Positions 40,701-55,700 of a stretch of DNA of 64,000 nt are shown piece after piece. The first letter of the stretch is position 1, and each line of letters starts with the position of its first letter. Source of the stretch: Leptasterias polaris (taxonomy: Eukaryota; Echinodermata; Asteroidea; Forcipulatida; Asteriidae); the NCBI GenBank assembly GCA_037783415.1, contig JAZGTN010000192.1, forward strand, positions 186,001-250,000, read 5' to 3'. Below the pieces are notes generated by a model, which did not search any database, had not been told where the DNA came from, and was given only the letters and a program-made list of their open reading frames with translations. The position numbers were made by a program, and so were the translations under genes.

Positions 40701-43700
40701 TAGAAGATCTTTCATGGAAATCCTTATTCATCACAACCCCCTTAACTTTTGTGCCAAGTATATGTGTGCCTCTTGCTTAATAGATGATGGCAATCTGAAT
40801 CCATATATATGATATATTTCCTGCATTATTCACAGCATCTTAACACCTGATGTTGTGTCAGAGAAGGGTGGACTTAAGCGTCTTGGTTGGACCGACCTTC
40901 CGAGTAACAGATTATTTCAGGACCAGAAATTATTCTGATTCAAGTGGCAATAGTGTGACAGCATAGAGCAAGGACAGATCTGTCCTTGCTCTATGGTGAC
41001 AGCAATTGAACTTTTCTGTGAGCTCCACAATCATCATGAACAATATAATAAGGCACATAATCAAAGTTTTAAGTGTATCATCATTCACATTTGGGAAAGT
41101 AAACTCAATAGCCTTGTAGTTAAGATTTCTTATTTTTTTAAAAAAGAATTACATACTCACATTTTAATGATATATCCTGAGAATTTAAAGTTGAATATTT
41201 CATCATGTACCTTGGAGCATCAATAGCTAAGTAAAAAGTGTTTAACATGTTGGTTCTTCACAAAGTTGTAGCATAGCTTATAAACTTGTTCCCGCACCCC
41301 GCACGTACATTCGAACAACAACTTACTTATTACTTATCATAAAGAAGTTTTCACTTAAAGATGAATACATTAAATGCCGTACAACCTTCAAATTAAAATA
41401 GAAACTGTATAATACAATCGTTCTTGACTTCGCACAATTTCGTTCACACACAAAGAATGAAGACTCCATTTAACTGTGAATGTTGACAGCACATATAATG
41501 CAATGGTGGAGGTCTAGTGACATTTATTAACAGTTGCTCCCCTAGTTTGAACCAGCATTCCAGATGTAATAACACCAATTTCATACATTTCTTCATTGTA
41601 AGGAGATAGCCACCTACATTTGTGATACACCTGTTATTGGCCCAAGTTGTCTGCATCTGTGACATTTATTGGTTTCAGACAGATGTCAAGACAAGGTGGT
41701 TAAAACTTTGGACAATAAAAAATGGGGGGTAAAAGTCCTTGGGCAAAATCACTGGATGGTAACTGAGTAAGGGCCAGCTCTGCATTCTAATAAACAGCTG
41801 ATTCCATGCTGGTGTGAGTGGCTAGTAGCTCATATCCTTGCTCTATGCTCATACAAAACCAGACTACTTCTACTCATTGATGTTCAACTTGTTAAGTTCT
41901 GTTTGGATGTTTCGGTGTTTTTGTTATCTTTTTTAAAGAATTGAACGCAGATTGATTTTCCGAAGGAGAGTTGAGAGAGGTAAATGACTGTTTGTGAGTT
42001 TATTGTCATGTATGCTTAATCATGAAAAGGGGAAATGTGGACCAGGAACTCACAAGAAAGTAACGTCAAATGAAAGTAACTTTTTATGTTGGAAGAGAGC
42101 CAAACTTCAAAGCTTCTATTTTGAACCTAGTTCAACATCCATGGTAACAGCAACAATTTGATCAATATCGCTATGTGTTATACTGCAGACTTGCTCATTC
42201 GGGCACTTTCTTTCTACTTTTCCGCGGGAAATCATTCATTTACGTTGTGAAGAATACAGTGTTTCCTTCACAGGAGACAAGGGGGAAAACTCTGATGCAG
42301 ATGAACTATACAGCTCGTATGGGAATACATAGGCTGAGCCCACACAGGAATTGATCTGACCTTCAAGAGAGGTGAGTAAGGGTATTTTGCCATCCCGCTG
42401 AACAGGTCCCCCAATTACTGGTCCCCAGTGCTAGCCAGTGATTTAGCCAGTCACTAGTAGTGAATACTAGTAGTAGTAGTAGTTCCACTATAACCTGGCT
42501 CAAAAGCACACCCATGTGAATGCGTGGGAGAGACAGGGGGTTAACATTGGAGCTCATATTTTGGGGATGCATATCTAGGAACAACTCATGCTGTGGTCAC
42601 GCCAAGGTTTAGGTTACCTTTCCCCGTCTCTCCTCTGAAAACAAGAAAGAAATCTAGCAAATAGTACAATTTAGAAGTGAAGGACATGCCTCCCACTGAT
42701 TGGCTAATGGCATAGCGTCCACACTGCCTGGTTGGAGCTGCAGAATGCACCTAAACATCACTCTGTTACCGGTGTAAACGAAATTGTGTTTGATCTTTTT
42801 TGACAAATCGTTCGATGCCCGTTTCTCAAAATTTCGAGGGGTGGTCTCATCCAAATTTGCTGTTGGTTAGGATTCCCACTGATTCCCATGTGAATGATTA
42901 ATTTCTAAATACAGCTATTAGTCAGACCACACTAATCACGACCCACTAAGAAGAATCGGTTGAAAATCTATATATAAGTTTATGTGTTTTATTAACTTGA
43001 AAATCTAGACAAAGGGATCTATTCGCAAGTAGCTGTAGAAATGCACACACAAGTACAAAAATCCTTGTAGAATTTTTTTAAAATACATTTTAATAATAAT
43101 ACCTACAAAGACCATAAACAAAAACTACATGTAAAAAAATAACTATAAACTGATCCTGCAAAAATGAAATGAAATACATTTCACCTTGAACAAAATGATT
43201 ATATTGATGTTAGAGTGCATTCTGCAAATCAAGTGTGTAACTTTTACTACTACTGCACTAAAAATAAAATTGTTTGTGTGTGTGGTAAGTCCTCTGTATA
43301 CTAATTCTCACAAACTGAACTGCACACATTAATCACTGAATGACAGCAAAATGACAAGAAGATAGGAGAGCCTTAGATAAAGAGGTTGCAACAAGTTACC
43401 AGTCAGCCCCAAAAACTAATGGTTTTCCCAGTCAAAGCTTTCAGTGATGATAGTAATTCCCCACTGCCTCCAGTGTAAGATAGAACTCAATAAGCAGATA
43501 AATTACATCATGGTCTGGGGCTGTTTTCACAAGAGCTCAAAATTTTCTGAAACCCTAAGCCCTGCTCAATACCAGCAACATTGTACCATTTTGTTTAACA
43601 ATGAGATTAGATCCCAAGCGGATTGAGCTGTAAGCCAACTAATCAAAGTGGGACGTGGATGATGCTCCTAAAAAGCAACACCGAAGTCATGAAATAATAA

Positions 43701-46700
43701 GATATTGTTTTTAAAGTGCACATAAGAAGCTCAGTGTTCTCTTCCCCCTTCTGATCAGCCACCGCCAGCTTGAATTGCGCTTGATTAGTTTGAAGGGGGT
43801 TTTGTGCTTCTGCAAGTATCTGTGTCAAACCAGCCCTTAAGAACCACTCAATATCTCTAGTGCTGATTTAGATAGGCTCTGCTGACATCTTTAAGGTGTT
43901 TTTTGTTGATGAATGACACTGTGCAGACTGCAGACCAGACATAGTGCACATTGGCAGATCACCAATGAGACTTTTGTTCAGGGGAATCCATACAATAATG
44001 TGCAGAGTTTGGACAGCTACTTCTAAGCACTTGAACAGTTAAATTCACAGTTCGACTTTCACCACAATGATCATCTACAATCAATCCTGGAACATTGTAT
44101 TTGGTTTTACCAGGCAGACTTCTAAGTGGTCTTTCAACTCACAGTTTGGAAGACCACAAAAGTTTCTAAACTTTTACTCCTCTCCCCGCCCCCAGCTTTT
44201 TTCTTGATCTCTTGTCAAATTTGTCCCCGGTTGAAATTCCTGTCTTTTTCAATATCAACCCCAAAGCAACAACTCTCCTCATTAAGTTATCCCTGTGACT
44301 GTGATTTATTTTGACCAGCCCTCTTGCTTATTTGCTTCATTAGTTGTATTGATATAGCTCGGAGATATCAGCATGGGAAAAAAAAACTGAAACAACCCAA
44401 CTATATAAGTGTGTAAAGTGACTTGTATTGTTGGGTCCTCTTTCAATTGACATTTTTCGGTAGTAGAGATTAAGTCATTTACTTTGTGTAAAAAGAGTAC
44501 TTTCAGGATTTCTTTGTTTAAGAAAACAAGCTTAACTGAACAGTACGCAATGTCATAATGGTCATATGTTCATATTGCTAGGTGACAAAATCTACAGGAG
44601 GAGGTACAACAGACGTTCAGTGTCACAAGAGATTCTGAAAAATTGCCCTTTTTTTCATCTTCCCAGACAGTGAGCTGTTCTTGCCTTTGTTTTGTTCCAG
44701 CCTTACCCAGAAAGTTTGAATAATGCACCTTCTCATCATTAGTGTATACCTGATGAGTCAGGTACTTTAGCAGGTCAACAAACACCCTCTGTTCCACATA
44801 TCACTTGAGTGTGAAAGCGCTGGACAATTTCCCCCACTTATCTCTGTTTTTAACTGGCATGACCAGTAACATCCACGCCAACATCTGGTTACCACAGACC
44901 AGCTTTAGTCAGAGGAAATTAAGTGGTCCTCAGAATATCTTGGTTTCTTTTTGTTGTTGTAAACGACTGTCACATCCAGGGAATTGTTTTCCCCTTCTGA
45001 AAAACACCGAAAAGGGTCAGTGACCACTTGGATGCTTGAAGTTGAAAGCAACTGTCAAGAGGATTGGTTCCTTATGCTGTGGGATGGGAATGAGTTTGTA
45101 TTTGATACCTGTTTGCCAGACTTGACTTTTACCACAAACTGTGAGCACACTGTTGATGGAGGAAATTGGTGGTAATGGTTTTACACTCAAAACACACATA
45201 TTCTAGATAGGCCCCTAATGTCATTATATCCAACTGTTAAGCCACAAAAACAATAACAACACATATTGGAAGAAGCCTCTGTTGTGGGATCAAGGTTACA
45301 GGAGGAGTGCTCAGAAAATTGGCGAATAATGGAAACTTGTAGATTAATCACCACCAGCGGGTGCTGTCTCTTGATCAGGAAAGACATCCACTTTACTATC
45401 GCCTTGGCTTTTCTGTTTCTACATTTAATATGTTAAACATTAAAGCCCACATAGCTCTGGAACTTTAGAATTAGAGAACAAGATGCTCCCTTTCTTCATT
45501 CGGGAAGTTCTAATTTGGTAGCCTAGGCTATATGAAGCCTGATTATGACTGATACTATAATATGAGAAGCTGCCCAGTTATTCAATTTTTAAAATTGGTA
45601 CCAAAATAATTAAAAATTTAGGTCTACCACATCCAGAAAGAGACTGCGGAACCTGTGGTAGATAAAGATTAATGGGTAAATAAAACTGACAAATTCACAC
45701 CTTTTTTTCCATTTTGACCAGACGCACCAACGAACTTGGCACAAACACACTCCTTCCTCCATGACTCAACCACCGAACCAGTTTCATGTCATCCATAATA
45801 ATCATTCATTTCTACGCATGGACTAAATTAAGTTCCTGTGATCCATACATTACTCCATCTTTTGCCATCCTCCGGAAAAGCCATGTCAAGCTTGAAAAAC
45901 ACATAGATTTAAAAGGATCCCAATAGCTTAATTAGTTGAATGTGTCATCTTGATTGAGCTGACCATTGATCACATATATTTCCTCCTAATGCCTGATGAA
46001 GTAGTGCCAGACAGACCAGAGCAAAGTTTTTAATTAAAACATTTTTAGATGAGCTTAACCAAGACTTGGCAAGAAAGCGAAAGAAAACTGAAGTTGGAAC
46101 TTTCTTTGGGATTGGTTGTTGGTTGTGGTTTGATTATGGTTTGAAACCATCCCTTTATATGGAAACCTATTGGGCAGGAGTAGTAGTTCTGACTGGCCCT
46201 AATTGCTCTCAATTAGGGGGGTCAATTAACAGATTGGTTAAAGCCCATGGGTGCAGTTGGGGGTAATTGATGACCATGATGAACAGCCAGTTAGTAGAAG
46301 AATTAAAGTGGCTACTTTGTAGCAACATTCCTGGTAGTGTCCAAGATACAAAAATACATTTTTAAATGCATTGACAGCTAAGGGTCGGTTAATAAACCAC
46401 CATGGGTATGTACAAGTTAGGGACATCAATATAAAAACATGCTTTGTGTAAACAGACTAGAATTGTCCTTTAAAAAGTCACAGCTCCACCCCATCTCCCA
46501 CCCCCCTCCCCTAAGGCACAACCTGTCACCATTTGGTGATAATCTACCCATGGAATCTCAGCTTTAAGTGATTGATTGGCTGTAATTGGTCAGGCTTGCC
46601 AAATAATGAACAGTGGTATAGTAGGTGCTACTTTCTGGTCATACCCCAAATACCTGTAGCCCATTTTCCAGGTGAAACAATAATAACTGTCCAGCCTTGG

Positions 46701-49700
46701 TGGTGTCTGTGGTGGCAACAACCACTTAACAAATTAATGTATGTACAACTTGGGATGTTTTTAAATCCATGAACTTCTTCAACCATGGTCTTGGGACATT
46801 GATTAAGATCACAAAAAATGCAGCCAATGTAATTGTATCACACACTTCAATGTGGGAGGTTAACTGTCAAAATTGACAGTTAAAGCATGGAGGTAGATGG
46901 TTAAAGTATGCCATAGCACAATGGCAACAGAATTAGGGTTGGTCCACACAGAGTAGCTAATTTCACTGCTGTCTTTGTTTCTAAATATCAATTTTGTGGG
47001 TTGCTTTGAGAAAAACGACTTTGCCACAATCTACCTTGCATATTACAATGGGCAGTCACCATCGGCGAACACAGAATGTTACAGTTTTGGGTAGTTTTAC
47101 TTTGACAGGGGTTTATTGTAGAAGAAATTTACAAGTTGGCTGCAGGAATAGTTAGTAAGCTGCAGAAATTTTCACAGCTAAGTCTTGGAAAAAGCAGCAA
47201 CGCTAGCAGCAAAGGTATAGCAAAAGAGATTCTATTCAAAGGGATTAACGAAGTTAGCTACTAGTGTGAACACACCCACAGTGTCGATGTGCCACCTTGG
47301 AGGACAAACCGTACATTTTAAAATTCATCGTGTTTTCCAAAATCTCAGGTACACTGTTATAGAAAACCAAAGTTTTTTTGGTAAAAGTCCTTGCTACACC
47401 TCTATCTTTAAGTATTAAATATTTAAGCTGTTTACCCTTTCTATAGGCAGAGTTCACCTAATTTTTTTGTTTTTGTTTTGAAAAAATATCAGACATAGAT
47501 GTTCTTATGTTATTAAGAGGGAATTTAACCACATGTTAGAAGCTTCTTTTTTCGGAGGGGGGGTGGTCAACTTTATACCAGCATTCTGTATGTCACATCA
47601 GGTATCCTTTTTTTTTAACTGGGGCTCAAAAAACACTGCCCAAGGTCTTACTCAATAAAACCTTGCATTTGTTTCTAATAAACACATAAGCATCCTTGAC
47701 ATCATGTTTCCTCACTAACTTACGTCATTCTATGGAAAATCAACAATGGAACTTGTTAGATTTCGTAACACTTCTCTTCCTATTTTCAACATCCCCTTCC
47801 TGGACCGTATTTTCTTCTGATATGGGACCCATTCATTATCAATATATTGCCAATGTTTATTTTGCAATATAACTTTGCGAATGGTATGCATTAGAAGACA
47901 TCATAACCAATGAAGATGATGATGATAAAATGGGAATACAACTAAACAATGGGCCACTTAAAAAAAATCTGTACTAAATCCAATATCTTGTTCTGTAGTC
48001 ATTGTACATGCATCTGACAAGATGTGCAAGGAGGTACAAAAGGGCCATGCCACGAACTATAATAAGTGGTATGAGCTGATATTAAACTATTTTACAAAAT
48101 TTATCTTCCAGGCAATTTTGTGTTGTTGTTTTTAATTAGGATTCTGTAATATCACAGAGCCTTCTCCAAACCTTGTATTCCGCTCCAGCTCCGGTTCCAG
48201 CAACAACTTTGGATAAGTGTACATTTTGCACAATGATTCCAACATCAAACGAAGCCTGGAGCTGGAGCCCAAGCCAAGGTTTGGAAAACGCCCAAATTAT
48301 TAGTTATAACAGCATGCTTTTGTATTTGATGTTTGAGACTAAACACAATGGGGGCTTGCACTAATACTTAATAGCGTGCATTACTAATTAATAATTAATA
48401 ATACCTCAAACTAAGTCTACATCAAGCTAATTGATGATTGAAATACAATAATAAATATCCAGTAGCTATTAAGTTGGATGATTTCATAAACCATTTCCTA
48501 TAAAGTTCTTTTTATAGAATTGTACTACTGGATCTTTTAACCCAGGCCTATGTTTGAAAAGGAAGTTTGCCTGTCTCTTCCCACACACACCAATGTATGT
48601 GCAAAAGTTAACCTGGCGAAAGGTGACAATGTTGATTTGAAAAGTTCATTTTGACCTTCAATGACAAACAAACAAACAAACAAACAAACAAACAACCCAA
48701 CAAACAAACAAACAAACAAACAATCAAACAACCCAACAAACCCTTTTTCAAGTGAAAAGTAATTTTTTCTATTTTATTTATTACTGAGCTGACCTAATTT
48801 TTTCATCGTTGTGCAACTTTAAAGGAAATTATTTGTTTTCATTCGATGAATAGGCAAACTTGAACCGTAAAAATGAACAATTTTTCATTTGGCAGGTTTT
48901 AGTAATTTCTTTTTCTACCAGTTCAAATTGTGAACAACAAAGACTGTATCCCTTACACAAAATGATTTTTATTTGATTTCTTTAAAATTAAGTTAAAGCC
49001 AATAATGCAATCGCCTGGTGGTTGAGGAGCCTCCTTATATTGTTGCAGTACTTTGTATTGACAACAGGTATTTCTCTTGATTGAACACAAAGTAATTGGT
49101 GGATCTAACCCCATTAACCACAAATGAAGGTATTCAATTGAGCATCAACTACTGTGTTGTGTCATAGATGATTACTGACCATGAGAAATACAATTATACT
49201 AGAATTGGTCAGAATCAATGATGACTGGCTTTGCTGTTTTCCGGAAACTCACACCAATGAGAAAAGGAAGTTGTTCACCTTTGTATAAAACATATGTCCA
49301 TAACAGCATACACTGTTTCAAGTTGTTTCTCTTTGATTGTGGTGTCAATAGACTGTGCAATTCTTGCATGAACTGAACTTCCGGTAACCTTGTAATGACC
49401 CCTTGCAAGACACAAAGTGCACTTACACGCCCGCCTGTCCTATCAAAATGTACAAAACTAATTACTCCCAAGATGGCAGAAATTGTAGACAGGTATTGTA
49501 CAAGGGGTCAATATGAGTTTTTATGTGTGCATGATTTAAAAAGTCACATCCCCTCAACGGTATCGCTGTGCTGCTGCTTCCCAGGTTAAATCATGAACTC
49601 AGGTGTAATCCCTAGTTATCAGGCCTGTGAGTGGACCCTAAAAAAAAGAGCTGAAACACTACATGATGTAAGAATGATCGTGGAACGTCAAGTGAGCGCG

Positions 49701-52700
49701 CGTAACGCATTTACGTTGGTCTAATTGGGGCACCCCATTGATCCAGTAACTAGGCTTATTTCACATTATTGTAGTTGTACATTATTGTTGCCAAGCATAT
49801 ATACATGATATAAGGCCAAAAAGTAAAAAAAAGCGAAGATCTCACAGGCCTGAGTTATACAGTAGTTTCAGGTTGAAAAGGGTTCAGGTTCTGCCAACCC
49901 CTCAACCCAACCGAACAAAGATAATGACAAAATAGGAAGACCACCATCATTGGGCCTGATAGCTCAGTTGGTGGAGCACTGGTCTGTTTATCTGGAGGTT
50001 GCTCATTCAAATCCTGTTCTTATAAATTTGTCTTTGTTCACCACCAAAATCAATCAAATTTACCCAGCTTCCCCTTATGGGTTATTACTTGCGACGATTG
50101 TTTGTTTTCAATCCAATTTTTTCTTGACGATTTTTCTGCAAACCTTACAAATGCAAACTTTGGAAATAAACTCTTCAAAATATAAATAATTAATTAATCT
50201 ACTGATGGTAAAGTTTTACAAAGGTATGACCTGAATCTCAGGTTTGTTTTCCAATATATACACTTAGTTGGGGGTCATTTCAAATTAGGATGGAAAGATT
50301 CTCACTCTCTTCACAACAGCATTTATACTTCAGCAACCAACAAAAACAGAAACATATTTTGTAAGCCTAATTACAAAAACAATTTAAAAAAATAAAAATA
50401 AATCCATCAAACAATTATAGTTTCAGATCAAAGCGCCCCCTAGGTTTTTTCCAGTTAACCACTTCACGTTGGTTGACATGTATATTTGCAAAATTTCCTG
50501 GTAGAAATCCGGCCGATGTTTATAAATGCCCGCAACAATTTCAGAGCGTCTTTTGGGGTTGTGGTCAGTTATCAGTAGCCCAGCTGATGTGTGTACACGC
50601 CCCCCAGACAATCCATAGTGAAGCCAGCACAGTCATGCACTCACCATGTTGAGCTTCATTTCCCCATACAAAGAGGGACAAAGGGTACTGAAATTCATGC
50701 TTAAAATCAGTCCTCTTTTAATCCTGACATCCTTTTGTTGTAGAAAAGAGGGTTACAAGAGATTGATAGGCTGCCACCATTGTTTTTCATTGTCTATTCA
50801 TTAAGGGGAGGTAAGTCCGAGATTCCAGTATACCATGTGGCTTATGGTTAAGGTTCGGGCCTATTCTTGGTAAGACATTCCCTAATTTCTCAAAAGAATG
50901 AAAAATCTTGTGCATTTTTGTGACAACTTTTGTTGTCTTTACTTTATTTAGCCAGGGTTTCATTGTGACATTGATATTCTCAACAACAAAAATTACTTCA
51001 GAAGTTCTGAAAATGATAGCTTGCAAGGGCACAGGGTGTTTTGTTTTTTTAATGCTGATGTGAATTGGTTTAGTCTGAGTGCATTCTCAAGGTCAACTTG
51101 ACTCAGTCTGTTCCACTGATGAAAATTAACTTTACATTGCCCTATCACACACTTGAATCTCCCATACTTATCAATCAATCAAAGTTTAACAATACTAAGT
51201 ACATTTCCTATAGTAGGCGTGGGTTACAAATTGAAAGGAAATAATGTCAATCAAATAATACTGCAAAAAACACAAACAACAAAAACAAACAAGTCTAATT
51301 CTTGTTACTAAACAATGGGAGGAAACAATAGCACAGCAAAACTAGACAGGATCATCTCTTTATTATAATTTATATAGTTACTATCTTTGTATGGTGGTGG
51401 TGACCTCAAGGTGATACATTTTGGGCAGAAGGTAAGATAACAGACTAGCTGTTAACTCAAAGTTTTGACCAAATTATTGTCATACAAGGACCAACAAACT
51501 CTGACCAAACTAGAGTTTTTCAATCCATAAAAAGTTAGGCTTCAATGCTCACAGAAACAATGAAGTTTTCAGCATATTTGATGCCCAGCAAAGAGTCTGC
51601 TCATTGATTCTGGTTAAAGGGGCTTTTGATTGGCAGATGTCAAATATCGTAAAAGTGTGTATAGTCCATCTGCTCAATTCCATCCATTCCTGTTGAACTT
51701 TTGATGGGTCATTTTATGCATGGTGTCATTTTACCTTTACTTGTGGTGGTGTTAAGCGGTGTTGATGGGGGACCAATTTCCAAGTGCTAGGTACAGTAAA
51801 CTCATTTGTTAATTGAGTCCCCATTCCTCATCATGCAACTTTCGTCGGTGGGCAACTTTGTTTTATATAACAGCCAATGGAGGAAGAAAATAGACCCAAA
51901 TGTTCCTCTATGAATCTGCTAAAAGTATCATCCCCCATCACTGTTCCCCCCCCCCCCCCCCATTAACTTTGATCTTGTTTCGTTTTTCACTTATCCCTTG
52001 TCCTGGCAAATTATCATGGTCAAAAGACTTAAGAACAAAACACATCAGAAATGGCAACGGGCATTGGCACTGTGATGAAAACTGACAGGGTGGTAGATGA
52101 TTCATTGATCTTCAAAAGACAGTCTGCACGCAGGCTGCAAAACCTGGCCCTGTTAGTTGTAAATAATTTGTGCACAATTAAAGGGAACACATGGCAGGCA
52201 GGGCAGGCACCCAAAGGAAGTTCAACAAGATAAAGACAGATGATACCAGAGCCTCCAAAATGAGCAATAGTAATTGTATGCCTTTTGGAAAGTTAGAAAT
52301 ATCAAATCAGCATACTTCTTGTATTCTGCAAAGCCATATGTTGGTTTAAATTCTTCCAAACTTGTACTAAATAATGCTATTTTTTTGCCGCACATAGGCT
52401 TTGTAAACCTCTAAAAGTCTTTGGCCATGGGTGGAATTTAAACACTTGCTGTTTGTATAAACTGTTTTTCTCCCTCATAACTTTTACAATATGTGTCAGC
52501 GGAAGCTATATTCATTCTACAGGTTTGCGATAGTTTCCTGTTATTTTAATACTATTGATTTATTTTGTACCTTTCTTTATTAGTTAATTCCAATATTTCT
52601 TGACTTCCTGACTAATTTACCTTCAGCCAACTTGACACGATTTGTCTATTTTACAAAATCTTGAACTTATATTCTATGACTATGTTCCGAATGCAAACTT

Positions 52701-55700
52701 TCAGGGTTATATTGTTAAGGTCAAAGGGCTAGGAATGATGCAAATGTCACAGGTTCCTCAGTGATTGCCAAAATTGGATCACGTGCCATTAATTTAGCAT
52801 TTCCGTCTGCCACTTTCATTTAATCATCAATTAGCTGGCTAACGAACTGATGATAACTGCCCATGACAAAATAGGTCTGTTCTGGGGAAGAGTGAAAAAT
52901 CAAAATTACCAGGGCAGCTTGAGTGTAGGAAAATGTTATCATTGACTAAACGGAAATTCACCTCCAAATATTGCACAAGTTCTCAGCCTGCAAAAGGTGG
53001 AGAAAGATCCAAACTTGAGGCTACTATTAAACAGAAATCCCTCGGCTATAGACATCTTGGAAAATCTATTCTGGTCAAAGTCATGGTGTGGCCCTGTGGA
53101 CAAGTGAAGTTGAAATCATCTTACGTTAAGTCTCACCCATTTGTTTATATTTTTATATCGTACTGTTATTGATGTACTGATTGGAAAAAGAAATAAAGTA
53201 GAAATTGCATGTGAAAGTGCAAGAATTTCTTAAAAGTAATTACAGAACATAATTACCCGACAAAGAACCTCTTTATAAATGCCATGAATACTAAAAAAAC
53301 TTCTTTGTTTTTTAAAGTACAATAGATACATGAATAAAGAGAAATACAACAGGTTTTTCAGCACAGGTATACAATTCTAACATAATCTTGAAGGAAATTC
53401 CTTACCAAGATAGTGTCAAAAACGAACAAGCCATGATCAATAAACTAGGTAGGGTTCACACAAAGCTACTGATGGAGCTCATAGATACCTTCATGAATAG
53501 GGTTCCAAGAAAATCACCACAGTGTACATCACTGGTCACTTCTATTATTAGCATAGTACCCTGACTAAAATTAACATCATGCTGAAATACAGATCTCCCT
53601 CATCATCAGGGAGACCTTCACCCACCTACTATAACCCTAAGACCCACTGCAAAGCTTTCTGGAGAATTCACTTAGGCTTGATAAACACTATAAATTGTCT
53701 CTTTCTGTCTTCCTGATGTATGTTTACATCTTCTTTGAGGATTTGTTTTCTTGGTGATGGCAAACTCTTCTTGCACCACCCACCATCGCTGACCCAAAAA
53801 GTGTGAAGACCTAGAGCAGTCTTGCGCAACCGAACACCGTGACCTTATCCAAATACTGCCAACTACATCATCATTGGATTCAAGTAAAAACCAAGGGAGA
53901 TCACCTACTGCAGTATAGTCTCTTGCTTTATAAGTGAAACATGACCGGAAAATTGGGTCAATCGAAGAGAAAACAAACCCTGGTGACAAAATACGGCGGC
54001 TAAATTTATGCCGACCTGGTGTAAATGATGGGACATTTAGGGTACACAGATAGGGAGAGCGGGGGAGATCGTTTGATGCAAAGTCAATGTCACATATGGT
54101 GGGTGGCAGTGAATAGGGAAACTGTTATGGCACTAGGCTACTTTACAGCTGCTTCTAGACCTTAAGGAAACAAACAGTAAGTTGTGTTGCCAAGACAGAA
54201 GATGATTAAAGATACGAGTTGCTCAGATCAGGCCGATTAACAACCCTATATTTGGAAAAAGATTCATAAGAATCTAGCTCTGGTCATTTCCCGGTTGGTT
54301 TAGACACGCAGTAAATATTCCAGAGACAAATTATCCCAAGTTTAAATCAAGATCTCAACTATGTAGATTTTTTTCTGTGAGAAAATGGAACTATAAATCC
54401 TACACTAGGCACTCTGTAACAGAGAATGAGAAGTGACGACAAGTCAGAGAAGTTATATCTGCCCTTAATCTAGGTCAAAGCTTTCATCTTTTACTAGGTT
54501 CCCTGTTGATTTTCAATTTAAATACAAAATAAACAAAATGTACAAAAAGGGAACAATATGAAGGCCGACTGGTGTACTCGTGCCTCAAACCATTGAAGGA
54601 GTGGTAGTGAGTCTGTAAACACTAACAAATATACATCCAGTGAACTGATTCAGTCGGCAGTTGCAGTCTGAAGGCGAACAAAAATCTTTTAATGTGTTTT
54701 TCTTGCCTCGTTTACAGCTTAAGAACCTCTTAAAAGGTTCGGCAAAAACAATGCACCTCATTAGAAAGGGCTAAGTAGTGGAGAGATTTGTTTGTGTAGC
54801 TTTCCTGTTTGTGCGGAGATGGAGTTGGGCCAAGTCACGCATATCTGTCTGGCTGGTTACAAGCACAAGAACAACACACTTGATTGTGGGGGCTCTTGTC
54901 TCTGACCCCTATGTAGTGATACAAGCATAGAGTATCATCATCTGATTCAGAATTTTGGGCTTTTGATTTCCCACAGGGTATTTGGAAAACTTATAATAAA
55001 TCACAGCAACCAAGACAGGATTTGTGATGCAAATACGGGAGGTTAAAAGAGCATTGCTAAAAATACATGGACTGTAACATCAAGACCTGAGCAAATACAC
55101 CAAGACGCTGGAAAACTAACAGCAAGTAAGTCGCCTCCCTCCATGGTCTTAATGATCAGGCCATGAGAGCTAGTGTAAAGAAACAATAAGCATCTCATCC
55201 AATGTAGAACAACCACACACTGATTTATAATGGCTTTTGTATCTAACTTACATTTGCTGAGAGACAAAGGGGGTAATGAATTTCCTTTGATCCTGTATAA
55301 CTTCCACCATCTAGGACAAGCTACTAATGGTGATGATGACATATTACTAGAAAGTATCACCTACCTAACAGTCACAAATTAAGTGTTACAAGTCGGTTGG
55401 TTATTGAAAGCGTCAGCAGGTAAATAAATGTCACTTTTTTTACCTGATTGTTTGTATGCTCGAACAAAGTTTTAAGTTTGTTTTCAAAATTTTTTAAAAA
55501 CATAAATTGTTTTTGGATTCTTATGTTAAGTTTTACAACTTCTAAGTTATAAAAACAAATCAAATCATACATACAATCTGCATTTTCTCACAATTTCTGT
55601 TTCTGAAGATGAAAATTCTACAAGGTATCGCCAGATGCAACATTTTCTGAATAAAAGACACCTTAAAGTACAAAGTTGCAGCACCAAACAATCTTCAAAA

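Noticed and set aside
48537..48731. Frame rich in LFVCLFVCLFV
   Set aside because: Translation of the (CAAA)n microsatellite.
53672..53989. 105-codon minus-strand frame
   Set aside because: No known motif, no upstream acceptor or downstream donor of quality, and it does not fit the MICU phases.
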